A program made the position numbers and the translations under genes. Under the pieces are notes generated by a model. The model saw only the letters and a program-made list of their open reading frames with translations. It was not told the DNA's origin and did not search any database. Positions 25,916 to 36,637 of a stretch of DNA of 64,000 nt are shown here, in pieces (position 1 is the first letter of the stretch; each line of letters opens with the position of its first letter). Source of the stretch: Undibacterium_A arcticum (GTDB taxonomy: Bacteria > Pseudomonadota > Gammaproteobacteria > Burkholderiales > Burkholderiaceae_D); NCBI RefSeq assembly GCF_042660705.1, contig NZ_JBHSUQ010000001.1. One strand, written 5' to 3'.

Positions 25916-27019
25916 TTAATCAAATCTGGCAATTTCCGCGACCACATAAGCATGTTGTGCAGCGGTCATTTCGGGAAACAAAGGCAATGACAGAATCGTC
26001 GACTGATGGGCATGGGCATTCGGAAATTCCTCAGCGCGGTGTTCAAAACGGCGATAGGCCGGCAGAAACGGTAGTGCAACCGGGTAATTCACGACAGTTT
26101 GCACACCCGCCGCCTGCAAATGTTTCGCCAGCGCATCCCTCTGTGAATGACGTATCACATACAAATGGTACGAGTGTTCTCGCTCCTGTGAAGAAGGTGG
26201 AACAATCAAGTTCTTGATCCCGGCCAAAGCTTTGTCATATGCCGCCCCCCATTGTTGACGAGCCCTGGTCCATGCCGGTAGGTGGGGCAGCTTTGCCGAT
26301 AGAATTGCTGCCTGCAGTCCGTCGAGGCGACTATTGATGCCTTCTATCTGATGATCACCCTTGAACAGGCCACCGTGGCGCGCAAACATCGACATTTGCT
26401 CAGCCAGTCGTGCATCGTTGGTGACGATCGCGCCCGCATCGCCCATCGCCCCGAGATTTTTGCCGGGATAGAACGAGAAGGTTGCTGCGTTACCGAAAGT
26501 GCCGACCGTGCGCCCTTTGTATTTGGCCAGGTGAGCCTGGGCACAGTCTTCGATTATCCAAAGCTTGTGCTTGCGCGCTATTTCCATGATGGGATCCATG
26601 TCGGCAGGCTGCCCATACAAGTGGACCGGAATGATGCCGACGGTGCGTGGCGTGATCTTGGCTTCGATCTGCGCCGGATCGATGGTGAACGTGTCACGAT
26701 CCGTGTCGCAAAATACGACTTTACCGCCCGCCTGGGTGACCGACTCGGAAGTGGAGATCCATGAATGTGCCGAGGTAATCACCTCGTCTCCCGGCTCGAC
26801 GCAGAGTGCATTAAGCGCGATATAAATGGCATCGGTTCCGTTGGCGCAGGAAACACAGTGTGCAATTCCGAGCGCCTGTGCGAATTCGCGTTCAAACTTT
26901 TCGACATGGGGACCGCGAATGAACGCAGAGTCGCGAATGACTGTCGCGATGGCCGCGTCAATTTCGCTTTTGATTGACAGGTACTGCGCATGCAGGTCGG
27001 CAAAGGGTACGGTTGTCAT
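25916..27019 (-). CDS. DegT/DnrJ/EryC1/StrS aminotransferase (2), WlbC/WbpE-like
   Basis: PLP aminotransferase, 367 residues from ATG 27019 (MTTVPFADLHAQY), the usual family start; an upstream extension is not family-like. PLP lysine about residue 187 in SFYPGKNLGAMGDAG; WIIEDCAQAH binds the cofactor. Together with the adjacent acetyltransferase (27037) and oxidoreductase (27539) it forms the three-gene set seen in WlbABC/WbpBDE pathways. That set converts a UDP-sugar C3-hydroxyl to ketone, amine and then acetamido. Substrate identity is inferred. Confidence 0.9.
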   Translation of the reverse strand: MTTVPFADLHAQYLSIKSEIDAAIATVIRDSAFIRGPHVEKFEREFAQALGIAHCVSCANGTDAIYIALNALCVEPGDEVITSAHSWISTSESVTQAGGKVVFCDTDRDTFTIDPAQIEAKITPRTVGIIPVHLYGQPADMDPIMEIARKHKLWIIEDCAQAHLAKYKGRTVGTFGNAATFSFYPGKNLGAMGDAGAIVTNDARLAEQMSMFARHGGLFKGDHQIEGINSRLDGLQAAILSAKLPHLPAWTRARQQWGAAYDKALAGIKNLIVPPSSQEREHSYHLYVIRHSQRDALAKHLQAAGVQTVVNYPVALPFLPAYRRFEHRAEEFPNAHAHQSTILSLPLFPEMTAAQHAYVVAEIARFD

Positions 27020-27036
27020 AGGAGTCAAATTAGTGT

Positions 27037-27558
27037 TTAGTCGGGAGAGGATGCAAGTGGCGCTTGCGGCAGCGCCTTGATTCTGCGAGCGGGGTTGCCG
27101 GCATACACGCCAGGCTCCAGAATGTCTTTGGTCACTACGGCGCCTGCGCCAATGACCACGCCAGCACAGACCGTGACTGGCATGATGGTCGCGTTCGACC
27201 CGATCGAGACCCGGTTGCCGATGCGGGTGCTGGCCCATAGTTCACGCCTGCCTTGCGCCGGACCGCCGGTGGAAAAGCTGTCATTGATGAACATGACACC
27301 ATGACCGATGAAGCAATCGTCTCCGATGGTGACCAGTTCGCAGACAAAGGTGTGGGACTGCACTTTGGTGCGGGCGCCGATTCGTACGCCACGCTGGATT
27401 TCGACAAATGGTCCGACGAAGCACTGATCGCCGATTTCGCAACCGTACAAGTTGACTGGCTGAACCAGTTTGACGTCGCTGCCCAAAGACACATCCTTTA
27501 TGCCGATCTCCAGCAATGTCAGGCGCGAGGGGAGCGATTTATCCATGAGTTCGGCCAT
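27037..27558 (-). CDS. Left-handed beta-helix N-acetyltransferase (WlbB/WbpD-like)
   Basis: 173-residue hexapeptide-repeat acetyltransferase. Regular isoleucine/valine-led hexapeptides run through the protein (e.g. IGDQCFVGPFVEIQRGVRIG), with the insert FINDSFSTGG and the end PGVYAGNPARRIK. Such trimeric enzymes acetylate the 3-amino group of UDP-sugars. It overlaps the oxidoreductase gene by 20 bases and lies 17 bases before the aminotransferase, so the three are translationally linked. Confidence 0.88.
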   Translation of the reverse strand: MAELMDKSLPSRLTLLEIGIKDVSLGSDVKLVQPVNLYGCEIGDQCFVGPFVEIQRGVRIGARTKVQSHTFVCELVTIGDDCFIGHGVMFINDSFSTGGPAQGRRELWASTRIGNRVSIGSNATIMPVTVCAGVVIGAGAVVTKDILEPGVYAGNPARRIKALPQAPLASSPD

Positions 27559-28617
27559 TGGTGACTTCGCCCAGTCGACAGCGCTTGGGATGAAAGCGCA
27601 AACTCACTTCCTTGCCGGTTTCAATCGATTCGTACATTGCACTGATCAATTCCAGGCTCTTGCGCCCTACCAGGCCATCCACAATTGCGGCGCTGCCGTC
27701 CCGGATGCAGCTAACGACGTGCTCATAGTAGGCCTGATGGCCAAACCCATAAACGTTCGGGGGATTGACAGAATATCGATGAATGATTTCTTCATCCTCG
27801 ACGGTCGGCTCGGAAAACTGCCAGGTGCGAATCTTGTTGACTGAAAATCCCGCGATTTCAACCGCACCGCGTTCACCTAGCACGGAAATTGAACCTTCCA
27901 GATCTGCCGGGCGCGCCGCGGTCGTCGCTTCAATAATCCCAAGCGCCCCGTTACGGAACTTGAGCGTTGCGATGGCTGTATCCTCCGCTTCGATGTGTGC
28001 CAACGCAACCATCGACCGGGCGTGTACCGAGTCAACATCGCCCATCATCCATTCCAGCAGGTCGACATGATGGCTGGCCTGATTGGTCAAACGCCGCCAT
28101 CGAACTGCCAGGTGCCGCGCCAGGCATCCTGATCATAATAGGCTTGATCGCGGCACCAGCGAACCCGCACCGTACCCAAAATCAGCTTGCCGAACCGGCC
28201 GGCGTCGAGCGCCTCCCTCAATTTTCTGACCGGCACGTTAAAGCGATTTTGTTTCACCACAAATAGTTTTACGCCGGCGTCGTCACATGCATGGATCATG
28301 GCATCGGCATCGTCAAGTCGCAGTGCCATCGGCTTTTCGACGATGACATGTTTGCCGGCCTGTGCCGCTGCAATCGCGTGCTGCGGATGCATTCCACTCG
28401 GCGTAAGGACTGCCACCACATCGATGTCGCGATGATTTAAAAATTCGTCGATTTGATGAAAGGACGGCACCTTGAATTGGGTGCCGTATGCATCTGCCCG
28501 CTCAGGGACAATGTCGCATACCGCGCATAAACGGGCGCCGGCAATTTGTCCGTTACCCAGCAAATCTGCATGTCGCTTTGCAATCCGGCCACAGCCGAGA
28601 AGGCCTATATTGATCAT
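27539..28617 (-). CDS. Gfo/Idh/MocA family oxidoreductase (WlbA/WbpB-like, frameshifted)
   Basis: NAD(P)-dependent sugar oxidoreductase of about 359 residues. The N-terminal Rossmann motif is GLLGCGRIAKRH, the catalytic lysine is in VIVEKPMAL, and FDGGV-LTNQASHHVDLLEWM contains the conserved histidines. The two pieces (28617-28087 and 28090-27539) are joined by adding one T to the TTT run near 28090. Family members oxidise the C3-hydroxyl of UDP-N-acetyl-glucosaminuronate. Real gene in all likelihood, broken only by one missing base in this sequence. Confidence 0.85.
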
Positions 28618-28747
28618 TTCTCTACTCCCGTTTCCATCAGGTTTCTCTCTGGGTAATTCTTGAGGAAGCTGTCAATAATATGTTTCGTGGTGCGCGCAAA
28701 TTCTGGTGACTTCAAAAATCCGATATCAGAACGATTTGACCGCCGTG
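28618..28747. other. Gap between ugd and the oxidoreductase
   Basis: 130 bases; a short frame here reads IRVGPLTRRSN but has no recognisable family and no good ribosome-binding site. Treated as non-coding. Confidence 0.35.
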
Positions 28748-30094
28748 TCAGTGGGCCGACTCGGATTTCGTGACTTGGCGCCCAATCGAGTAATAGCTGA
28801 ATCCATTGCTGTGCAACCATTCCGGTTCATACAGGTTGCGGCCGTCGAAGATCACCGGAGAAATTAATTTCTGCATCATCTGCGCGAAGCTTGGGCTGCG
28901 GAATTCCTTCCATTCGGTGACGATGATCAGTGCATCGGCGCCCTCCAGGGCCTGGTACATGTCGTCGGCAAACGTGATGCCATTGATGCCGGTGAACATC
29001 CTCCTCGCTTCGGGCATTGCAACAGGATCAAACGCTACTACGGTCGCGCCTTGCGCAATCAATTTGTTGACGATCGCCACGCTCGGTGCTTCTCGCATGT
29101 CATCCGTATTCGGTTTAAAGGACAGCCCCCACAGTGCAAATTTGCGTCCTTCGAGATTGGTGCCGAAATGGCGGTTGACCTTGTCCACCAGTCGCACTTT
29201 CTGCGTTTCATTGACGGCTTCGACGGCATCCATTATCCGCATCCCGCTACCGCACTCGTTTGCAGTGTTGCGCAAGGCCTGGACATCCTTGGGAAAGCAC
29301 GAGCCACCATAACCGCAGCCCGGATACAGGAAATAATGGCCGATGCGCGGATCGGAGCCCATGCCCTGGCGCACCTGTTCGATATCGGCGTCAAGACTTT
29401 CGGCAAGATTGGCGAGCTCGTTCATGAAGGAAATGCGTGTCGCCAGCATCGCGTTAGCCGCGTATTTGGTCAGTTCCGCGGAGCGCACATCCATGACTAT
29501 CATGCGTTCATGATTGCGCTGAAATGGCTGATACAGGCGCCGCATTGAATCCGCGGCGCGTTCATCGCTCACCCCGATCACTATCCGGTCGGGCTTCATG
29601 AAGTCATCTATGGCGGCACCTTCCTTGAGAAACTCTGGATTCGAGACCACACTGAAGTCAGTGCTGATTTCCCGTTTGGCCAGCTCCTGTCGAATGGCAT
29701 CCTTCACTTTGTCGGCCGTACCGACAGGGACAGTCGATTTGTCGACGATCACCTTGTAACTGTTCATGTGGCGGGCGATGTTGCGCGCCGCAGTCAGCAC
29801 GTATTGCACATCTGCCGATCCGTTCTTGGCCGGCGGCGTGCCGACGGCGATGAACTGGATTTCTCCAAATTCGACCGAGGCCGCGACGTCAGACCCGAAT
29901 TGCAATCGTCCGGCAGCGACATTGCGCTTGACGATGCTTTCGAGACCGGGTTCATAAATAGGTATTCCTCCCAGGTTCAGAATGTCTATCTTCTCTTGAT
30001 CGGTATCGAGGCAATACACTTGATTGCCGACTTCTGCGAGGCATGCGCCGGTCACCAAACCTACATAACCTGTGCCGATAATAGTTATTTTCAT
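28748..30094 (-). CDS. ugd: UDP-glucose 6-dehydrogenase
   Basis: Cytoplasmic enzyme oxidising UDP-glucose to UDP-glucuronate in two NAD-dependent steps, 448 residues. Rossmann motif GTGYVG near the N-terminus, VDKSTVPVGT, the catalytic cysteine in GYGGSCFPKD (about 262) and the C-terminal LWGLSFKPNTDDMREAPS are all present. ATG 30094 (MKITIIGTGYVG) is the standard start. It is the first gene after a 518-base intergenic region with an FNR-type box, so it may head its own transcript. If specificity differs, it could oxidise UDP-GlcNAc for the neighbouring Wlb-type genes, but the sequence is that of an ordinary Ugd. Confidence 0.94.
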   Translation of the reverse strand: MKITIIGTGYVGLVTGACLAEVGNQVYCLDTDQEKIDILNLGGIPIYEPGLESIVKRNVAAGRLQFGSDVAASVEFGEIQFIAVGTPPAKNGSADVQYVLTAARNIARHMNSYKVIVDKSTVPVGTADKVKDAIRQELAKREISTDFSVVSNPEFLKEGAAIDDFMKPDRIVIGVSDERAADSMRRLYQPFQRNHERMIVMDVRSAELTKYAANAMLATRISFMNELANLAESLDADIEQVRQGMGSDPRIGHYFLYPGCGYGGSCFPKDVQALRNTANECGSGMRIMDAVEAVNETQKVRLVDKVNRHFGTNLEGRKFALWGLSFKPNTDDMREAPSVAIVNKLIAQGATVVAFDPVAMPEARRMFTGINGITFADDMYQALEGADALIIVTEWKEFRSPSFAQMMQKLISPVIFDGRNLYEPEWLHSNGFSYYSIGRQVTKSESAH

Positions 30095-30612
30095 AATAGC
30101 CGTATGCAAGAGTTCAAACGCGGGATGGGCCGGACAGAAAATCGCCCCACTCAATGGACGTTGTGTTGCGGTACTGGGCGGACCCGGCGTCCGTGCTACC
30201 GCTAATACGACGTTGAAATTGGTAAAGAGTTAATAAAACAAATCATGAACTATTGCGTCTTGGTTGCCTTGATACCTATCAAAGTGATGACAAATATGCA
30301 CCGCATTGAGGCGGGTTAGCGCAATCGAATTCGATCGGATGCATTGGTATAGAAGCGAACACCATGCAGATCTTGCTTGCGCCGAAGTCTGACTTGCCAG
30401 TATCGCTGCAACGGTTAGGCTCTCGATGCATCATCGCAACTATTTGGTGGCGTAAAACATACAGATTTACACCTGCATCAGTGCGGCGAATGGGAGTTGC
30501 ATTCGAATGCCGCGCCATGCGGAGACATTGTTTTTTACGGCCGTTGCGCGACAGAACCCGACGAGCTTTCATACTTCGATGATGGCGATGCGACGAATCA
30601 GGGATTCATGCT
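30095..30612 (-). promoter_or_regulatory. Intergenic promoter region upstream of ugd
   Basis: 518 bases without a convincing gene. It holds the FNR-type box at 30269-30282 and, 21 bases further in the direction of ugd, a 4-of-6 -10 hexamer (CATGAT on the minus strand). The stretch 30300-30600 shows only short unconvincing frames. It may also hold the end of the upstream transcript from the 38.6 kb promoter. Confidence 0.5.
30269..30282 (-). promoter_or_regulatory. FNR/ANR-type box upstream of ugd
   Basis: TTGATACCTATCAA, a perfect TTGAT-N4-ATCAA match, 175 bases upstream of the ugd start. Its spacer differs from the other three boxes of the window, so it is not a copy of the same duplicated DNA. 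Confidence 0.6.
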
Positions 30613-31401
30613 TTAGCGCCCCCCGGGGTGCGCTTCCGAATGCTCGATATCTCGCTCGGGAATAGGGACACACGGGTTGCCCGTCGGGCGACTATCAGCC
30701 CGCTCGTCAGTGATCGAAAAGAACACCCGATATGGCTTGAATCCGAGCATGGTTTTGAACGTCTTCAAGCCCTCTGTGGCGCCAAAGTAGGTGTCATACA
30801 TCACGTATTTCACTTTTCCTGCGTCAATCAACTGGCAGATGACTTCGACCAGCATAAAGTGCATGATTCCATCGTTGTTCCGATACCCGATCAGCCGTTC
30901 AAACGCCGCAAAATCACCGTAAAATCCCAATGTGCAATACGCCATCAGCTTCCCGTCCGGATTCATGACGCCGTAATACTTGAAGTTGCTCAGGGATGGG
31001 TAATAGCATGTTTTTTCCAGATACGAAGGGTCCATGGCATGCCCTTGCCGCGTCTCCAAAGATGTATTGATGTCGTGAATCTCGTCGACGAACTGGTTTC
31101 TGTCGATCTCGGTAATGATATAGCCGCGTGACCTGGCTTTCTTGGCAAAGTGGGCACCGCTATTGCGCCCCTTGATACTTGCGAGATAATTTTCGCGCGT
31201 GACTAACTCGCCGATATTGACCAATGCCGCACCCAATGCTTTATTCTGGAACAATTTGTAGCGCGGGTGCGGCTTGGTGAAATATTGGTAAGTCGATTTG
31301 ACGTTTTCCGCATGCAGTCCAAGATCGAAATGCAAACGCGCCACCGGCAGCTTGGCGATATCGACAAGCACCTGAAACATCTGCGACACTTTATTGGTCA
31401 T
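30613..31401 (-). CDS. GNAT/FemAB-like acyltransferase
   Basis: 262 residues. No textbook acetyl-CoA loop is obvious, but the middle and end (YYGVMNPDGKLMAYCTLGFY; HFMLVEVICQLID; YDTYFGATEGLKTFKTMLGF) have the layout of a GNAT domain: beta-strand with small-molecule exposure, helix, then the GxxxFKxxLGF end. This is typical of GNAT-type proteins found in EPS clusters. The last 30 residues are polar and probably disordered. It overlaps the start of the next gene in transcription order by 11 bases, so the two are in one operon. Acyl donor and acceptor unknown. Confidence 0.65.
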   Translation of the reverse strand: MTNKVSQMFQVLVDIAKLPVARLHFDLGLHAENVKSTYQYFTKPHPRYKLFQNKALGAALVNIGELVTRENYLASIKGRNSGAHFAKKARSRGYIITEIDRNQFVDEIHDINTSLETRQGHAMDPSYLEKTCYYPSLSNFKYYGVMNPDGKLMAYCTLGFYGDFAAFERLIGYRNNDGIMHFMLVEVICQLIDAGKVKYVMYDTYFGATEGLKTFKTMLGFKPYRVFFSITDERADSRPTGNPCVPIPERDIEHSEAHPGGR

Positions 31402-32503
31402 TTGAAATCGCTCCGTAAAAGTTGGTGAGCTTGGCGACCTGTGCCGGCCAGTTATATCGCTGCATCACCGCTTGCCGGCCGTTTTCTCCCATCCGTCTGG
31501 CGACGTCAGGATTCAATGCCAGATAATCAATTGCATTTGCGATTGCCGCTGGATCGTATGGATCGACACACAAGCCGCAGTCATTGCCTTCGACGATCTC
31601 GCGCCACAGTGGAATATTCGAAGCAATGACAGGGATGGCTGCCGCCATGTATTCGAACATTTTCACGGGTAGCCCTTCCATGAAATTGGCGATTGGATGT
31701 GAGGTCACCAGGCCGGCTATGGATCGACCCAGCACGCGGCACACGCCCGCACGATCCAGGTAGCCCAATTCGTTGACTCTGCCCCAGCCCGGATGCGCTT
31801 TTACCTTGGCTTCCAGCGGACGTTCGGAAAATGAACCCGCCAGATTGAGCCGCACCGGGGATTTCAGAAGTGCGCAGGCGCGAACTACTTCATCAATACC
31901 GCGGATGGCATCAATCCCGCCAATGAAGCAAACCTCGTCCCGCTTGTCGGTCCATGCAATGACAGCGTGCAATTCTCCCAGCAGCGGAAAGTTGTTGACG
32001 TCCACCGTATTCGGATTGATCGATAAGAATTTGTCTCGGATGAATGGCGTCGCGGCGATGATGCCGTCGAACCGGTGGCAGGCGAAACTCTCATAGCGAG
32101 CCATCATGCCCGACAGCAGGCGCAGCGAGGTTGGATTCAGATATGGCTTATTCAGGATTTGTTTTGGCGCGTCTTCATGCGAGTCAAAAATGACTTTTTT
32201 GCCTAGCTGCTTCAGTTTCAGGCCGGTCGTCAGTAGCTCCGGATCATGAAACTGGTAGATATCCGCGTCCAATTCCACCGCCTTGTCAAAGACCCTGCGC
32301 GTAGTTCTCAATATCCGATTCAGGCGACCTGGCAGACGTCCCACATCGACGATCTGCACACCATCCTTATATTCATCCCCTTTGTCGTCGGCCACTACCA
32401 GCGTCACGTCATATCCGTGCTCTGCCAGACTCCTGCATTGCTTGACGAAGATGCGGGTGTCATGCCTCGGGTGCACTGAGGTAAGGTGGGCAATTCTCCA
32501 CAT
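31391..32503 (-). CDS. Glycosyltransferase family 4
   Basis: GT-B transferase, about 370 residues. Start at ATG 32503 (MWRIAHLTSVHPRHDTRIF), which is the typical family start; upstream ATGs overlap the polymerase gene. FDSHEDAP in the acceptor domain, CFIGGIDAIRGIDEV at the start of the donor domain, EGLPVKMFEYMAAAIPVIAS with the E-x7-E type motif. Adds a sugar to the lipid-linked repeat unit. Overlaps the polymerase 3' end by 44 bases. Confidence 0.9.
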   Translation of the reverse strand: MWRIAHLTSVHPRHDTRIFVKQCRSLAEHGYDVTLVVADDKGDEYKDGVQIVDVGRLPGRLNRILRTTRRVFDKAVELDADIYQFHDPELLTTGLKLKQLGKKVIFDSHEDAPKQILNKPYLNPTSLRLLSGMMARYESFACHRFDGIIAATPFIRDKFLSINPNTVDVNNFPLLGELHAVIAWTDKRDEVCFIGGIDAIRGIDEVVRACALLKSPVRLNLAGSFSERPLEAKVKAHPGWGRVNELGYLDRAGVCRVLGRSIAGLVTSHPIANFMEGLPVKMFEYMAAAIPVIASNIPLWREIVEGNDCGLCVDPYDPAAIANAIDYLALNPDVARRMGENGRQAVMQRYNWPAQVAKLTNFYGAISNDQ

Positions 32504-33712
32504 TTTTTTTCCTGTATTTGTAATTTGCATATGCCCCCAGACCTGCGGCAATTGACATATCCAAAAAGGTTTTAGAAGTAAGCATCCACAGCACAGTCAC
32601 CGACATCAAAATGCAAGCCAAAAGAAAATCACGAGACTTCGATTTTAAGAAGAACCCATCTACATACAGGCGGAGCAGGGGGTACATCAGCAGTGCGATT
32701 GCGTAGATGAAGCCAAGGGCACCGAAGTCGACCCACGCCGACAAAATGTTGTGGGCATATTCACCACTCGCATAACTGGCGTAGTCACCCAGAATGGGAT
32801 GGTCTTGAATGGTGCGTAGCGCCTGGTCCGTTAAATGATGTCGAAGATTGACAGAGTTCGCTTGCGAGAGGTCGGCAAGCTCCAATACCCGGTTGTCAGG
32901 AAAATGCTCCGCGAAATACTGATAATTGGCACCGACGAAAATACAGGCCATTAATATCGCAGCCAGGATTTTCAATTTGTGGCGGGAATAATAGGTCTCG
33001 ATGATCGGAATCAGGAATATGAGCGCGATAAATTCAGTGCGTGCCATGTTGATGAAAGCGCCGGGACGGCGATCAGGTAGAGCAATATTCTGACCTTCGC
33101 AGTGTTGACAAGTGATATTACGATGATGAAAGTCAACAAATATGATCTTGCAAACCCCTGGTAGGTCGACAGACTTTCCGGATTGAGCGATGCACCCAGT
33201 TCGGCCAGATAAAATGATCCGTCGATAGAGAAATAAAAAATAATGCCGGACATGAGCAAGAGGCTGGCAATCGCTATCGTCTTGAATTTATTGCCATTGA
33301 AATCGGTCATCCGAAACATAATGAAAATATTCGCCAGGTAAATAATCGACAGAAACTGGCTTCTTATTATGTCAAAATTCGCGCCGGCAATGAAATTGAC
33401 AAAAATGATCAAAGTGCAATAAATCAACAGGGTAAAGAAATAAAAATCGATGCGCGTGAAATTGCCCTTTCCTCTTTTGATATCGGCCAGAAAGTAGAAC
33501 AGGAGAGGAAACAGCAACACCAGCGAAACAATGGAAAAATAGCCACCTAGGAAGGCCCGCATTATTCCAAGGCCCAGCAAAGTCTGGTAAAAAAAGAAAC
33601 CCGGGAACAAAAGAAAAAAAGCGAGTTCCATCGTCGCAGTTCTACCCTTGTTGAAGGCTGAAGCCTGGCCCGAATAGGTCATTGATGCTATTGATGTCAT
33701 TGTCGATTGCAT
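32460..33712 (-). CDS. O-antigen/EPS polymerase, Wzy-like (frameshifted)
   Basis: Polytopic membrane protein, about 417 residues when repaired, with some ten to twelve hydrophobic segments and a large periplasmic loop. The loop contains NSVNLRHHLTDQALRTIQDH and YAHNILSAWVDFGALG, the latter like the HNxxL motif of Wzy_C/O-antigen ligase domains. The halves (33712-33011 and 33047-32460) join if one T is added to the TTT run near 33050, giving VPALFINMARTEFIAL. It polymerises repeat units in the periplasm. Assignment as polymerase rather than ligase comes from context. Confidence 0.78.
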
Positions 33713-33822
33713 GATTTCGTATCCATGGTTCGGCCAAGCGTCAGATTGTGTCTCGATTCAACCTCGCCCGAATTTCAGCGAGCTATTGCTAATGGCGCTA
33801 TCGTTGGCCGGACATTGTCGAG

Positions 33823-35224
33823 TCAGGCTGGAACCTGAGCATTGATAACGTCGCTGCACATTTCTTTGGCGGCCCGATTCTCAAAATAGGAGTTGTGCCA
33901 CAACAAAGTGAAATCGCCGTCAAACTGATGACAAATACGTTTGTAGCGATAGATCAGTTCACGCGCCGCATCGCCGTATCCCAAGCCCATACACTGCATA
34001 TCGATCACCGTCGATTCCATTACCACGAGCGGACGTTGCAACAAATTCAGTCGTTTCCGGTTGATCAGGTCGTACATGTGATACTCGTGGCAGGTGCCAC
34101 AGCGGAAGCCGGCGCGCTCGGCATAAGACAGCGTCGTATCGTAGGTCAGACCATTGGCTTCCCATAGTTGCGCGGTGGTTGGCGTCTCCCAGCGCAAGTA
34201 ATGCTGGCGTCCGCCAAGCACATCTTGCTTGATGCCTTCTTCTTCCATGATACGGCGCAATTTGGATACGGACTGCGCGAATTTGGCCGGATTCTTGTAG
34301 GTGTCATAGCCAGGATGAATGCCGATTTCATGACCGCGGGCATGGACACTGCGCATCATGGCCCGCATGCGCGGTTCGTCGACATTGACCGAGGTATCCC
34401 TCTTCTCGTCCGTTTGCTCACAGATGAAATAGAACGCCACCTGATTGCCTGCCCTTTCATTTGCATCCATGATCCAGTCGATGCCTGACCGATAAGGATC
34501 GGAGGAATAATCTCCATGCTTGACTGCTAGGTAATCTCTGACTGTCATCGGCAGTCGATCCAGCGACTTGTCGCGCCATGAGCGTGCGAGCACCCTCTTT
34601 CCAAGTCGGTACAGCGACGCACAGGCTGGGTCAAACGGCGAGTCGATATCACAACTGATCAGGGTGCGGGCGCGGTGCTGCTTGCGTTCCAGGTTTGGCC
34701 ATAGCCTCGTCAGCGCGGACCACAGAATCGCGATGTATTCGTCTACGATCGGACGGTCGATGAATCCTGCGCTGCACGCCAGGGATGCCTTGGCTGGAAA
34801 TCGGTCATGTTCATCGCGTACCAGACTGACCGCCTCTTCGTAGCGGGACAGCATGAAACGCAGAGCCAAAAACATCAATCGGCAGATAGATGTAGTCGTC
34901 GGTGACCGTTGATGGTTGGTCGGTGCGTCCGTAAATCACCGGTATCGTTGGCTCCACCAACGTCGGACTCAACCCGGTTGGGCGGCTGTCCCATGTGACA
35001 AGAGGGGTAGCCGGCAGCGAGGATGGACGAAGCCATCGGTCTGATGTCAGTGCAAAGAATATATTGGGTAGTTCGATCTGGCGTTGATCCAGGCAAAGGT
35101 GAAAATTATTATCCGTTGCTGGCTCAATCGCGTAGCTGAGACCAAGATAGTCCGTAAATATGACCGAACAGATCCAGTCCAATTCGGCTGATGTGTCGGG
35201 TGCCAGGATTCGAAGCGTTGCCAT
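33823..35224 (-). CDS. Polysaccharide deacetylase family protein with DUF7033-like N-terminus (frameshifted)
   Basis: About 467 residues. The N-terminal part (MATLRILAPDTSAELDWICS; LPNIFF; YLPIDVFGSAF) resembles the domain that precedes NodB-type catalytic domains in EPS clusters. The C-terminal part has TLISCDIDSP, RGHEIGIHPGYDTY and FTLLWHNSYF, equivalent to NodB motifs 1, 2 and 5. Near 34862 the frame changes after GSAF; removing one T from (or adding two to) the TTT run restores AF(F)MLSRYEEAV. Probably removes N- or O-acetyl groups from the polymer or its precursor. The gap 33713-33822 shows nothing. Confidence 0.75.
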
Positions 35225-35300
35225 GATTGAATTCCTAACCGGGAAAGCTGTTACTCCAACGTAGATAAAGATAGAGCCAACGCGTCACTCGCAATTGCAA

Positions 35301-36550
35301 TCACACCGGGCCCAGATTGCTCTGAGAGAAGCGATACGACAAAAGCAGATAGATCACATAAAGCGATGAATAACCGACGGTATAGAGCCAAAGACTCTCT
35401 TTCAGTGTCAAAGGCAGCAAAAAAACCGTAATGGTCATCAGGAATAGCGCGACTTGCCAGGCAAGTTCGACTTTCTGCTTGCCCGCCACGTAGAAAACGT
35501 AACTTAACGGACTGGCGATGAAACTAATAAAAATAGCGGTGCCATGATGCGAGCGTAGGCCCCCGCGGGTCGCCATGATTCGCCGAAAACCAGTGCAAAC
35601 AAATCTTCGGAAAAAATGAATATAAATAATGTCGGCCCGACACCTAACATAAAGAGCGTCTTGAAGGTGTGAATATAGGTGCCCTGACAATTGCCGAAGG
35701 TCTGAAAGTCCTCGACTGCCTGCCGTTTGAATACTTCCAGCACAGAGGCGGCCAGAATCGATGCCGGCGCGGCCAGCACCCGTTGCGTCAGCGCAAACAG
35801 ACCAGCGGCAAGCAAGCCATGCTTTATCCCGATCAGAAATAACGGCAATTTTCCGGCAACGACATTGATCAAATCAGCGGGGAGCGCATAGCGCCAGAAG
35901 GCTTCATGCTTTTTCAGATAGTTGCGCTGAGGACGCGTTGGCTTGATCGAAAAAGTCGGGCCAGGCGGTGCCATCAGCAAAACGGCTGCAACGAGCCCGA
36001 TGGCGAGTCCGATAATTTGCCCCGCCATCAAGGCAATGCCTCCAATGCCGGCATATAGCAAACCAACCTGCGTCAGTGCAATGGTGCCGGCAGCCCACAC
36101 TTTGGCGCGTGCCGCTTTGCCAAACGCGTGATAGGAGGTTGCATACGCGATGATTGTCTGGGTATACGCGGTCAGCCACATGCCGACCCCGAGCGTCAGC
36201 AATCCGAGCCAAGGCAATTTGAGTGCTTCATGAAACCCCAGTGCACGAGCACCGAAGGCACACAGTGTGATTGTCAGTGCCAGTATCGTTGCCGAATAGG
36301 CGATCACGCTGAAGCAGGTCTGCTGTTCGTTGGAATCGTGATCGAGAATCATTGCGGTCTCGAGACGCAGCGTGGCGACCACCGCGGCAATTTGTATGAC
36401 ACCGAGCCACACGCTGAATGCGCCCATATCCTCGGGTCCGCATAAACGTGTAATCAGAGGTGCAGCCAGCAAGGGCAATGCCTGTGCTGCGACCGATCCA
36501 GTCAGGACTGTAATGACATGGCTCCAGAAGGTAGTGGTGGAGGATTTCAT
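35301..36550 (-). CDS. Oligosaccharide flippase, Wzx-like (frameshifted)
   Basis: MATE/MOP-type polytopic protein, about 416 residues repaired. Start ATG 36550 (MKSSTTTFWSHVI). It shows the family's N-terminal pattern (GSVAAQALPLLAAPLITRLCGPEDMG) and some twelve hydrophobic segments. The last 75 residues are in another frame; adding one T near 35535 gives PLFLLVFIASPLSYVFYVAG, a normal Wzx end. It moves undecaprenyl-linked repeat units across the inner membrane. Confidence 0.82.
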
Positions 36551-36637
36551 GTCAATCTGCAGTTTAATTTGCAGCGGCAAATCGCAGGGTCAGGCAACAG
36601 GAAGCGTGGTGTAGTCATGGGTTCTCGATGTCTTCGC

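Noticed and set aside
28618..28820. Small gene between ugd and the oxidoreductase
   Set aside because: The frame overlaps the end of ugd, has no family resemblance and no good start signal.
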